Of a stretch of DNA of 64,000 nucleotides, positions 33,748 to 42,028 are shown piece by piece (position 1 is the first letter of the stretch; each line of letters opens with the position of its first letter). The notes under the pieces were generated by a model. It was not told where the DNA came from and did no database searches. It saw nothing but the letters and a program-made list of their open reading frames with translations. Source of the DNA: Mesorhizobium sp. (GTDB lineage: Bacteria > Pseudomonadota > Alphaproteobacteria > Rhizobiales > Rhizobiaceae); contig NZ_JANJTZ010000051.1 of NCBI RefSeq assembly GCF_024710845.1, positions 124,001 through 188,000 on the forward strand. The letters are read 5' to 3'. The position numbers were made by a program, and so were the translations under genes.

Positions 33748-34845
33748 ATGCCGCTAGCCTCGCGCATTCTTTCCACCCCCTCGTCGCGTGCCGTTCTTCG
33801 CGCGCTGCGCATCGCGGTCATAGTGGCCTTCGCTGCAAGCGCCGGCGCGGCCAATGCGCAGGACTGGATCCTCAACGCCGCTGCGTCGAAATTGACCTAC
33901 CAGTCCGTGAAGAAGAACACGGTCGTCGAAACCAACAGCATCCGCAACATAGCCGGGACGCTCACGCAGGACGGACAGGCGAAAGTCGTCTTCGACCTCG
34001 ACTCGGTCGATACGGGCATCGACCTGCGCAATGTGCGCATGCGCTTCCTGTTCTTCGAAACCTTCAAGTTCCCGAAGGCGGAGGTCACTGCGAAGGTCGA
34101 TCCGGCCGCCTTTGCCGAGCTTCCGTCCAAGCGGCGCATGACATCCAAGCTGCCTTTCGTTCTCAATCTGCACGGCGTCGACAAGACCCTCGAAGCCAAT
34201 GTCGTAGTGACGATGATTACCGACGATATGGTATCGGTTGCCTCGGAGAGCCCCGTGGCCGTGAACGTCGCGGACTTCGGACTGCTGCCGAACATCGAGA
34301 AGCTGCAGACCGCGGCCAACGTCACCAATATCGTCCCGACGGCATCCGTCTCGTTCGACTTCGTGTTCAATGCCGAAGGCTCGGTTGCGCCCGTCGCGGT
34401 GACGGCTGCCGCGGCGCCGGCCGCCGATGTCGGGCCGGTCGCAACCGACGCCTCGAAGGCATCGTTCAGCAACGACGAGTGCGTGAACCGCTTCGAGGTC
34501 ATTTCGCGCACGGGGGCTATCTACTTCCGGACCGCAAGCGCGCAGCTCAACGCCGCGAGCAAGCCCTTGCTCGACGCGGTCGTCGATGTCGTTGGCAAAT
34601 GCCCCGATCTCAAGATCGAGATATCAGGGCACACCGATTCCGACGGCGCGGACGAGTCCAATCAGCGCCTGTCCGAACGCCGCGCCAAGGCCGTCGCAGA
34701 GGCTATCGTCGCGGGCGGGATCCCGGATGCTCAGTTGACCGTTGCCGGTTACGGCGAAGCCAGGCCGGTAGCGCCCAACGATACCGGAAAGAACAAGGCG
34801 CTGAACCGGCGCATCGAGTTCCAGGTGGTCAAGGGCATCAACTGA
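33748..34845 (+). CDS. YceI-OmpA fusion, exported
   Basis: 365 residues from ATG 33748 (TTGGAGG upstream). It has a signal peptide ending in AANAQ (about residue 37), and a YceI-type beta-barrel (about 38-220: WILNAAASKLTYQSVKKNT, FDLDSVDTGIDLRNVRMRF read in parts) of the isoprenoid-binding lipocalin-like fold. An Ala-rich linker and an OmpA peptidoglycan-binding domain follow (about 255-365) with ISGHTDSDGADESNQRLSERRA, read as ISGHTDSDGADESNQ. It probably anchors a lipid-binding barrel to the cell wall. It is 17 bases upstream of the caspase-like gene and next to the T6SS genes. Confidence 0.85.
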   Translation: MPLASRILSTPSSRAVLRALRIAVIVAFAASAGAANAQDWILNAAASKLTYQSVKKNTVVETNSIRNIAGTLTQDGQAKVVFDLDSVDTGIDLRNVRMRFLFFETFKFPKAEVTAKVDPAAFAELPSKRRMTSKLPFVLNLHGVDKTLEANVVVTMITDDMVSVASESPVAVNVADFGLLPNIEKLQTAANVTNIVPTASVSFDFVFNAEGSVAPVAVTAAAAPAADVGPVATDASKASFSNDECVNRFEVISRTGAIYFRTASAQLNAASKPLLDAVVDVVGKCPDLKIEISGHTDSDGADESNQRLSERRAKAVAEAIVAGGIPDAQLTVAGYGEARPVAPNDTGKNKALNRRIEFQVVKGIN

Positions 34846-34862
34846 GGAAGGAGACGCGGCCG

Positions 34863-36071
34863 GTGACTTGCCAGCATTTGATGACACGTCTGATCTGCTG
34901 GCTTCTCGTTTCCGTCGCGGCGTTTATCGCAACCGTGTCGGTCGCAAGCGCCGAACGTCGCGTTGCCCTGGTGCTGGGCAACGCCGCCTACCATCATACC
35001 CCGAGACTGCTGAACCCGGTTCGCGACGCCGAGTCGATCGCCAACAAGCTGCGGGAACTGGACTTCGAGGTGATCGTCGGCCTCGATCTCGCGACCTCCG
35101 AGACAGAGGCGAGAATCGCTCAGTTCGCAAAACAGGTTCGAGGGGCCGACATAGCCTTGTTCTACTATGCCGGACATGCCCTGCAACTTTCCGGCGAGAA
35201 TTACCTGATCCCGGTGAACGCCGAACTCAAGGACGACACGTCGCTCGATTTCGAGGCGGTCCAGCTGGATTTCATCCTGCGCCAGATGTCGCGCGAGACA
35301 GGCGCGCGGCTGGTGTTCCTCGATGCGAGTCTCGCCAATCCACTCGCCGACCGCCTGTCCCAGGCGGGCGGCAACTCGGCGCTCGGGCTTGCCGAGGTCG
35401 AGGCGCCGGCCGGCGGCCGCGGCACGCTGATCGCATCGGCAAGCGGACCCAATCAGGTCGTCGAGGAGATCGTCGGCGACCACTCGCCGTTCTCCGGCGC
35501 GCTTTTGGCCGCGATCGGGACCGCGAACATGTCGATCGCCGATGCAGTCAGGAAAGCAGCCACCGACGTCGAGGCGGCGACCGGCGGCAAACAGAAGCCA
35601 TTGGTTGTCAGTTCGCTCGATGGCGATGTCGTGCTTCGTGCCGTCGATCTCAAGGCGCCGTTGATCCTGGGCGAAGAAGCGCCCGCGCCGCCCGCCGCAG
35701 CCCAGCCACCAGCGCAAGCGCCGCCTCAGGATCAGGCAGCTCTCGAGGCGTTGCGAGCCAAGATCCCCGACCTTGCCACGGACAGCGCCATCTTCTTCGA
35801 TATCCCCGTACAGTTCGGTGATCCGGCCATCGACGGGAAGAGCTTCGCGATGCTCATACAGGGCAAGCCGCGATTCAGTCCGGTCGAAGGCCTCGACAAG
35901 AAGGTCTGGGACAATCATTGCAGCGCATGCCACCAGTGGACCAAGGAGCGGCTCTGCGAACAGGCCAAGACCTATGTCGCTGCCGATACGTCAGTCCTGA
36001 GGCTCGAGCATCCGCTCGGCACGCGCTTCAAGGTCGCGCTCGGCAGATGGGCGAAGAATGACTGCCAGTAG
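34863..36071 (+). CDS. Exported caspase-like protein lacking the catalytic Cys, with a CxxCH tail
   Basis: 402 residues from GTG 34863 (GAAGGAG upstream; ATG 34881 has none). Signal peptide to about residue 30 (SVASA). The caspase (peptidase C14) p20 fold is clear: RRVALVLGNAAYHHTPRLLNP, and YYAGHALQLSGENYLIPVN with His105. The strand that should end in DACR reads VFLDASLANPLAD, with Ser156 where the nucleophilic Cys belongs. A Pro/Ala-rich linker (about 270-292) leads to a C-terminal domain with CSACH at 353-357, the c-type heme motif. It is probably a periplasmic binding or scaffold protein rather than a protease. Heme attachment is unproven. Confidence 0.8.
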   Translation: MTCQHLMTRLICWLLVSVAAFIATVSVASAERRVALVLGNAAYHHTPRLLNPVRDAESIANKLRELDFEVIVGLDLATSETEARIAQFAKQVRGADIALFYYAGHALQLSGENYLIPVNAELKDDTSLDFEAVQLDFILRQMSRETGARLVFLDASLANPLADRLSQAGGNSALGLAEVEAPAGGRGTLIASASGPNQVVEEIVGDHSPFSGALLAAIGTANMSIADAVRKAATDVEAATGGKQKPLVVSSLDGDVVLRAVDLKAPLILGEEAPAPPAAAQPPAQAPPQDQAALEALRAKIPDLATDSAIFFDIPVQFGDPAIDGKSFAMLIQGKPRFSPVEGLDKKVWDNHCSACHQWTKERLCEQAKTYVAADTSVLRLEHPLGTRFKVALGRWAKNDCQ

Positions 36072-36077
36072 GCGGCG

Positions 36078-38444
36078 TCAGATGCTGTCGTCCAGGGCCT
36101 TGACGATTTCGCCGACGGCCGTCTTGAACTTCTCGAATTCGGGCGACAGCGGCCGATCCTCGACGATGGTGGGGGGCGACTGCGGCGACGTTGCCGGCGT
36201 TGTAGCCCTTGCGCCCCGCATTTTCCGCTCCGCCCAGTCGATCACGTAGCTCGCATCCTTTCCCGTCAGGAACCGGTTGGCGCTGATTGCCTGTGCGCCG
36301 ATGACGTTGATCAGCGGCTCGTTTCTTGGCGCGGAAAGGACCAGATGAGCGCCTTCCATGCCCAGGAAGTGGCACAGGTATAGCCGTCCCGCCGTGATCG
36401 CGTGACCGCGCTGCTTCAAGTAGGCCTCGCCCTCCCGCGCCAGGTTCGCGACCATTTCGCGCGAGATCGTCGGATCGAACCGGAGCGCCAGCAACTCGGT
36501 CGTGGACAGGGAGCGGGCCAGGTCGGGCCGGTAGGTGTTCATCATCCGGATCCAGGTCTTCGAGATGAACTGGCCGAGGCCGGTCGCAGAGGAATTCGGA
36601 TTCTTGGCCGTGGCGCTGCCGCCGCTTTCGACATGGATGATGCGGTTGGTGAGGATCTGGACGGCTTCGGCGTCGGATGTGCTCGCCTGCGCAACGACAA
36701 CGTCGGGCTGAGACCTGGTGGCGACCATCACATTGCCGAGCGGGTCGATCGCTGTGCCGTCCTGATAGACCTCGAAGTGCAGGTGAGGGCCGGTCGACAA
36801 TCCCGTGGTGCCGACGTACCCAATCACGGTGCCGGCCTTGACGCTGGTCCCGATTTCGACGTTGTCGGCGAAGCGCTGCATGTGTGCATAGCGGGTTTCA
36901 CGCCCGCCGGCGTGAGAGATCTTGACCAGATTGCCGTATCCGCCGCTGTCGGCACGGTAGATGATCTGCCCGTCGAACGCCGCGAAGATCGGTGACCCGA
37001 CGGGGGCCTTCCAATCGACCCCCTTGTGCAGTCGCACCGTCTTGAGGATGGGGTGCTTGCGTGGCCCGAACGTCGACGTGAGAACTCCATTGACCGGCGT
37101 CGCCATGCCGCTGGCGACTGCCACGGTCTGGACCTGATCGGCTCCGGTCGCACATGTGAAGTCGCCGCCCGGCTGCTGATAGACGTAGCAGTCGAGATTC
37201 CTGCTGTTGCCACGCACGGCCACATAGAGCACCCGCCCGGTCATCTTCTCCTTCGAACGGGGCTCTTGCGAATAGACCAGTACAAGCCGATCGCTCTCGT
37301 CGGCGAACAGGTTGAGGTCGTTGCCGCGGGACAGGTGCATGATTGCCTCGCCGATGACGCGGGGCGGGACATTGTTGCGCACGGCGGTCGAGTAGATGGC
37401 ATCGAGCAGGCGGTACTGGCGTTTCAGCGTATCCTGGTCGGGGAGTCCGGAGTAGTTGAAGAGGTCGTTGGACACCCAGGGATCGACGCCCGCCTCGAAG
37501 CCCCCCGAGTCGCCGCGCACCAATGTCCCGACATAGGTGCTTCTCGCGTAGACCGAAACCTGCATCAGCGAGAGGCTCGGCGCGTCGCGGCGCGGGCGGT
37601 AGCCGCGCATGGCGACCACGAAGCCCTGCTCGAGCTGTTCGCGGCCGAAGACCGACTTCAGCGCCGCCGAGGCGAGGCTGGCGTCTTCCCGGCTGAAGCG
37701 CGCGTCGAGTGCAACGCTCTCGAGGGTGCGGTTGCCGAGGATGCGCACGAACGTGTCTTCGGTGGCCTCGAAGCGCTCCGCCTCCTGGACGACGGACAGG
37801 ACCGTCGTGTTGTTTTCGATCTCGGTCCTCTTGAACGTCGGAAGGGCTTCGCCGTCGCTCTGCTGCAACTCATCCCAGCCTGCGTCGAGATCGGCGTCTG
37901 GCGATGTCCCGGCTTCGTCATCCATCTCACCCGAGGGGATGACCGGCTGGTCTTGCTGGTCCTGCACCGCCACGACCGCGCCCGAGCGCTGCGCCTGGAA
38001 GAACGCGAAATCCTCCTGATTAGAGGGGATCGTCGTCATGAACTGTTCGCTCGAACTCAGCATTTCGTCGGTCAGAACTTCGAGCTTTGCGGGAACGCCG
38101 CTCTCCGCGAGGGCGGCGGGCCGATCGATCACCTTGTTCTTCGCGACCGCCGTCGGGTCGTGTGACAGCGTGATCCACATGGGGTCGCCGGGCAGGTCCA
38201 CGATGGCCGGGACATAGACCTGCGCATCGGACGGCAGATCCTCGATTCCCTCGGTCACCTGGAGCTCTTCATCGAGGTCGTCGCGCGGCATCCAGGTGTC
38301 ACGCGCAAGATATGCAGTCGCCCCTAGCGCGCACAGAACGAGGCCGGCGACGCCCATAAAGATCCGGCGCAGGCGCACCTGACGCCGCCATGCGGCGAAG
38401 GACTGCTTCCTTTGCCTGAAGCTGGCGTCGATCTGATGTTTCAC
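36078..38444 (-). CDS. M23 endopeptidase - lytic transglycosylase fusion protein
   Basis: 788 residues from GTG 38442-38444, overlapping the DUF1036 stop by 4 bases. An N-terminal membrane helix (about 27-46) anchors a long extracytoplasmic chain. An M23 peptidase domain lies at about 440-580: HKGVD (His473, Asp477), His521 in YAHM, and HLH (His554, His556) are the Zn and catalytic residues. A lysozyme-like transglycosylase domain follows at about 595-720: IIHVESGGS with catalytic Glu606 and the GLGQF motif. One protein could thus cut both peptide and glycan links of peptidoglycan, which suits opening the wall for the secretion machine encoded alongside. Confidence 0.88.
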   Translation of the reverse strand: MKHQIDASFRQRKQSFAAWRRQVRLRRIFMGVAGLVLCALGATAYLARDTWMPRDDLDEELQVTEGIEDLPSDAQVYVPAIVDLPGDPMWITLSHDPTAVAKNKVIDRPAALAESGVPAKLEVLTDEMLSSSEQFMTTIPSNQEDFAFFQAQRSGAVVAVQDQQDQPVIPSGEMDDEAGTSPDADLDAGWDELQQSDGEALPTFKRTEIENNTTVLSVVQEAERFEATEDTFVRILGNRTLESVALDARFSREDASLASAALKSVFGREQLEQGFVVAMRGYRPRRDAPSLSLMQVSVYARSTYVGTLVRGDSGGFEAGVDPWVSNDLFNYSGLPDQDTLKRQYRLLDAIYSTAVRNNVPPRVIGEAIMHLSRGNDLNLFADESDRLVLVYSQEPRSKEKMTGRVLYVAVRGNSRNLDCYVYQQPGGDFTCATGADQVQTVAVASGMATPVNGVLTSTFGPRKHPILKTVRLHKGVDWKAPVGSPIFAAFDGQIIYRADSGGYGNLVKISHAGGRETRYAHMQRFADNVEIGTSVKAGTVIGYVGTTGLSTGPHLHFEVYQDGTAIDPLGNVMVATRSQPDVVVAQASTSDAEAVQILTNRIIHVESGGSATAKNPNSSATGLGQFISKTWIRMMNTYRPDLARSLSTTELLALRFDPTISREMVANLAREGEAYLKQRGHAITAGRLYLCHFLGMEGAHLVLSAPRNEPLINVIGAQAISANRFLTGKDASYVIDWAERKMRGARATTPATSPQSPPTIVEDRPLSPEFEKFKTAVGEIVKALDDSI

Positions 38445-38866
38445 GGATCGCGTCCGGTCAGAAAGAACGTCCAGCGAATCTGCTCGAGCGTGTCGACTTC
38501 GAGGAAGCGGGCGAGGATATGACCGCGCTGCCAGCAGTCGTCGATACCGCGGATCGTGAACCGTCGCTTCTCGACGCACATGCCGGTCGATCCCTCGAGG
38601 ATCGCATGTCCGAAGACATCCGTCGCGTAGACATAGACGTAACGGTTCGACAGCTCCTCGTGGAGCACGTCGACGCAATGATTGGCGCCGATGGTCCACC
38701 AGCCATCGGTCTGAAACGTGCCATCGACGTCCTGGCCGACTGCCAGGTTCACCACGTCCAGCGTCTGGTTGCAGACTGTGAATTCCGCGCGCGCGCTTCC
38801 CGCCATCAATGCTGCCGGGAGCGCTCCGGCAACGAGTATGAGGAAGGCCCGGATCCAGAACCGCAT
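38441..38866 (-). CDS. DUF1036 exported protein
   Basis: 141 residues from ATG 38864-38866, with a signal peptide ending in SARAE (about residue 24). The DUF1036 domain is marked by FTVCNQTLDVVNLAVGQDVDG (read as FTVCNQTLDVVNLAVG), GWWTIGANHCVDVL and a late CVEKRRFTIRG with conserved Cys residues that may pair. The family is of unknown function and is common in alphaproteobacteria. It sits between the kinase and the cell-wall hydrolase and is coupled to the latter. Confidence 0.82.
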   Translation of the reverse strand: MRFWIRAFLILVAGALPAALMAGSARAEFTVCNQTLDVVNLAVGQDVDGTFQTDGWWTIGANHCVDVLHEELSNRYVYVYATDVFGHAILEGSTGMCVEKRRFTIRGIDDCWQRGHILARFLEVDTLEQIRWTFFLTGRDP

Positions 38867-38961
38867 AAGCCGGCGGAGAAATGGCCCTGTCGAACTGCGT
38901 GTTTTGCCTGTCGACTCCGGGAGCGACGGAAGATCACGGCTCGACCACATCGCCAGCGAGC

Positions 38962-41067
38962 CTACTGGCCGAGGGTAAAATACTGCGCGGTTGCCGCCAG
39001 CGTCTTGCCCTTCGCTTCGATCTCGCCGCGGATTCGCGGGAACAGGTCCGCGGCTGGCGTCGGGCGCGTGAACGACGCCGCGTCGATGCCCCCGATACCG
39101 GTGATCGCCACCAGCAATTGCGGCGCGACGCGTCCAGCGGCCTTGTCTGCGGCGCTCAGGGCAATCGGAATGCTGAAGTCCGCCTCAGGCGACAGCGCGT
39201 CGATCCGCTCGGTGAGATTGAAGACCAAACCCTTGTGGTCGACGAGATAGAGCACCGTGCCGGGACCGCCTCCGGTGCGAAGCACGCCGGCCAGAGGCGA
39301 TCCGTCCGACACGTTCGTCTGCTCAAGCGTCAGCCTTGGCTGGCTCAGGTCGCCGGCGGGCGCCGCCTTGAGGAACTCGGTAACGGCACATTGCGTCGGC
39401 TCGATCACCTGCATGCGCAGCGCCGGGCGAAGCTTGAACGTATCCTCGAAAGCTGCGCCCATCCGGTCAAGCGCAGCGGCCGCGGTCCCGAGACCCGCGA
39501 TGGTCACCGCTCCGGGCTCCGCGACGGCGGCATTCGCGTAGAAGCAGCTTCCGTCCTGGTTGTCCCTGATCCAGGAAATCGCCTTGACCGGATCGACAGT
39601 TGGAGGCGGAGCGGGCTCCGGCGGCTTGGGCAGCGCCGCGATCTCTTCCTTCACGACCGGCTCCGATTCGGGCGCCGCCGGGGGTTGCGGAGGTGACTGA
39701 ACGGCAGGTGCCACCGGTTCGGCCGGGGCAGGCGTTTCCGGTTCGGATACGGGAGACGACGTCGTCGGCTGCGGGGCCGGTGTCGCAGGCTCGGCCGTCG
39801 CCGGAGGAGCCGGTTGCGTGGTTGGCGCAGCGGCGCCGCTCGGCGTGCCCGGATCAGCCGGAGACGGATCCGCGGGCGCGGGAGTGAGGACTGCGATCGG
39901 AGTCTCCGGTTCGCTGTCGCCATCCTGCGGCGTTCCGAAAGAAATCAGGCCCGTGAAGTATGCGCCTGCCGCGCCCAGGACCAGGACCGCGGCGATGGCT
40001 GCGAACAGCCCGGCCCGTCCTCCCCCCGCGGGCTTCGCCGGAGCAGGTGTCCGCGCTGCCGGGGTCCCCGCATTGCGCGGTTTCGGCAATTGTGCGGGCG
40101 GCCTGTGCGGAACGAAGCTTGGCTTGCCGCCGCTGTCCTTCGACCCGTCGGCGGATGGCGGATGCCGTTCACGATCGCCACCCTTGGCGCTTGCGGCGAC
40201 ATCGGCCTTGAATGCGCCGACGCCGATCAGCATTGCCAGTTCCGCGCTGCTGGGGCGGTCTTTCGGGTCGGGTTGCAGCATGGCCCCGATGATGGGACGA
40301 AAATCCTCATCGATCTCGGCAAGATCCGGAACCGCACGGCGCTTTTCGATGATTTCGAGTTGCGAGCCGCTCATCTCGAGAGGCTTGCCGCGCAGCGCCG
40401 CCGCCAGCACAAGCCCCAGGCTGTAGATGTCCGATTTGTCGCTGACCTGGCCACCGTTCAGCCCCAGCTGCTCAGGCGAAACGAAATTGTACTTGCCTGC
40501 GAACTTGCCGCCGATGAGCGTCTCGCCGCCGACATGCGCGGAACGGGCGATGCCGAAGTCGATGATCTTGGCCCGATCGACCCGACCGCCGGGAAGGATC
40601 ACATTGTCGGGCGACAGGTCGCGGTGCACCGCCCCCGCGTCGTGAACCGCCGCCAGACCCTGCGACAGGCGGTGGCAGAGTTGCCAGACATCCTGCTTCG
40701 ACATCGGCCCGCGCTGCATGACGTCGAACAACGCGTCGCCGTCGACGAATTCCATGGCCATGTACGGCCGGCCGAGGCGCGGATCCACCGTGAAGACGTG
40801 GTAGCGAACGATCGCATCATGGGACAGATGGTTGAGGATTGATGCTTCCTTGCGGAAGAGCGCCAGGATCGTTGGGTCGCGCGCGAACTCCGGCAGAACG
40901 ATCTTGACCGCCACCTTGTCGCCGGTTTCGATATTGTGGCCTCGATAGACTTCGCCCATTCCGCCGGTGGCAATGTGCTCGTCGAGTTCGAATATACCGC
41001 TCAGCTGCGTTCCGGGGCCGACAACCGCGGCGCCGGGATCGGGTGAGATGCGGGTCCTGTCGTCCAT
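38962..41067 (-). CDS. ppkA: Membrane Ser/Thr protein kinase, PpkA-like (T6SS post-translational control)
   Basis: 701 residues. The kinase domain (about 22-285) has the glycine loop ATGGMGEVYRG, Lys55 in VAVK, HRD 148-150 followed by LSPDN (Ser where most kinases have Lys, a variant common in bacteria), and DFG 170-172. A Pro/Ala-rich stretch leads to a membrane helix near 345-368, then a very long Pro/Glu-rich linker and a C-terminal periplasmic domain with conserved Cys (about 510-700). PpkA-type kinases phosphorylate the FHA protein to activate T6SS; the FHA protein and the PP2C phosphatase are in the same gene set. Confidence 0.85.
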   Translation of the reverse strand: MDDRTRISPDPGAAVVGPGTQLSGIFELDEHIATGGMGEVYRGHNIETGDKVAVKIVLPEFARDPTILALFRKEASILNHLSHDAIVRYHVFTVDPRLGRPYMAMEFVDGDALFDVMQRGPMSKQDVWQLCHRLSQGLAAVHDAGAVHRDLSPDNVILPGGRVDRAKIIDFGIARSAHVGGETLIGGKFAGKYNFVSPEQLGLNGGQVSDKSDIYSLGLVLAAALRGKPLEMSGSQLEIIEKRRAVPDLAEIDEDFRPIIGAMLQPDPKDRPSSAELAMLIGVGAFKADVAASAKGGDRERHPPSADGSKDSGGKPSFVPHRPPAQLPKPRNAGTPAARTPAPAKPAGGGRAGLFAAIAAVLVLGAAGAYFTGLISFGTPQDGDSEPETPIAVLTPAPADPSPADPGTPSGAAAPTTQPAPPATAEPATPAPQPTTSSPVSEPETPAPAEPVAPAVQSPPQPPAAPESEPVVKEEIAALPKPPEPAPPPTVDPVKAISWIRDNQDGSCFYANAAVAEPGAVTIAGLGTAAAALDRMGAAFEDTFKLRPALRMQVIEPTQCAVTEFLKAAPAGDLSQPRLTLEQTNVSDGSPLAGVLRTGGGPGTVLYLVDHKGLVFNLTERIDALSPEADFSIPIALSAADKAAGRVAPQLLVAITGIGGIDAASFTRPTPAADLFPRIRGEIEAKGKTLAATAQYFTLGQ

Positions 41068-41070
41068 GCG

Positions 41071-41967
41071 TCAGCTCCGCGTGCCTCTGTCCAGATTGAT
41101 CGGACTTGCGGTCTGGAGCCGTGCCAGGTCGTCCCGGATGCGCACGATCACCACGGTCACGTTGTCGGTTCCGCCCCGGTCGAGGACCATCGACACCAGT
41201 GCTTCGCAAGCCGCTTGAGCGCCGGTCGAATTCACCATCCTCTCGATTTCCTCGTCTGACACATGCGCGGTCAGTCCGTCGGTGCCGAGAACGAATATAT
41301 CCCCAAGCTGCAATTCACCGTGCTGGTAGTCGATGACGATGTCCTCGCCGACACCGACCGCACGCGTGATGACGTTCTTGCGCGGCCAGTCCCGTGCTTC
41401 TGTGGCGTTGATCACACCGCGGTCCAGCAATTCCTGCACCTCTGTGTGATCACGCGAGATCTGCGACATCACTCCGTTGCGCACGAGGTAGACCCTGCTG
41501 TCGCCGGACCAGAGGCACGCGAAACGCCCGTCCATGACGAGCAGGGCGGCAACCGTGGACCCGATCGTCACGCCATGCTGCCGGGAGGTCGCACGTATCT
41601 CGTCATGGGCCTCGATCAGCCGGTCCTCGAAGCGTTCCCGCAGGTCGGGCGCGGACGTGGCGATCCCGATCGTCGAGAGATGTTCCACGATCGTTGCCGA
41701 GGCGAATTCGCCTGCTTCATGCCCGCCCATGCCGTCGGCAACCAGCCACAGGCCGCTGCGAGGCAGGATGAGATAATTGTCTTCGTTATGCTCGCGCACG
41801 CGGCCACGATGACTGAGCCCGTAGCTCTCGAATGGCAGGGCAACGTCGTCCATCGACTTGTCAGCGCCGACGAAAGCGCCCCTCTTCGACGGGGTTTCAT
41901 ACCGATGCGCCGAGGAGTGTGCCACATCATTCCCCAAGAGAACACTGGAATTAAACGTTCGGTTCAA
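41071..41967 (-). CDS. pppA: PP2C-type Ser/Thr phosphatase, PppA-like
   Basis: 298 residues from TTG 41965-41967, or 260 from ATG 41853; the start is uncertain. The PP2C motifs are complete and ordered: GLSHRGRVREHNEDNYL with metal Asp, VADGMGGHEAGE, SGDSRVYL, DHTEVQEL, GTDGLT and GGTDNVTVV. It opposes the PpkA kinase encoded 3 bases downstream in the T6SS threonine phosphorylation pathway. It lies 61 bases after tssM on the same strand. Confidence 0.88.
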   Translation of the reverse strand: MNRTFNSSVLLGNDVAHSSAHRYETPSKRGAFVGADKSMDDVALPFESYGLSHRGRVREHNEDNYLILPRSGLWLVADGMGGHEAGEFASATIVEHLSTIGIATSAPDLRERFEDRLIEAHDEIRATSRQHGVTIGSTVAALLVMDGRFACLWSGDSRVYLVRNGVMSQISRDHTEVQELLDRGVINATEARDWPRKNVITRAVGVGEDIVIDYQHGELQLGDIFVLGTDGLTAHVSDEEIERMVNSTGAQAACEALVSMVLDRGGTDNVTVVIVRIRDDLARLQTASPINLDRGTRS

Positions 41968-42028
41968 CGCCGCTTCCGAGGCGGTGCGCGGCCAAATGGG
42001 AAAAAGCCAGTAACCTCGATTTTTGCCA

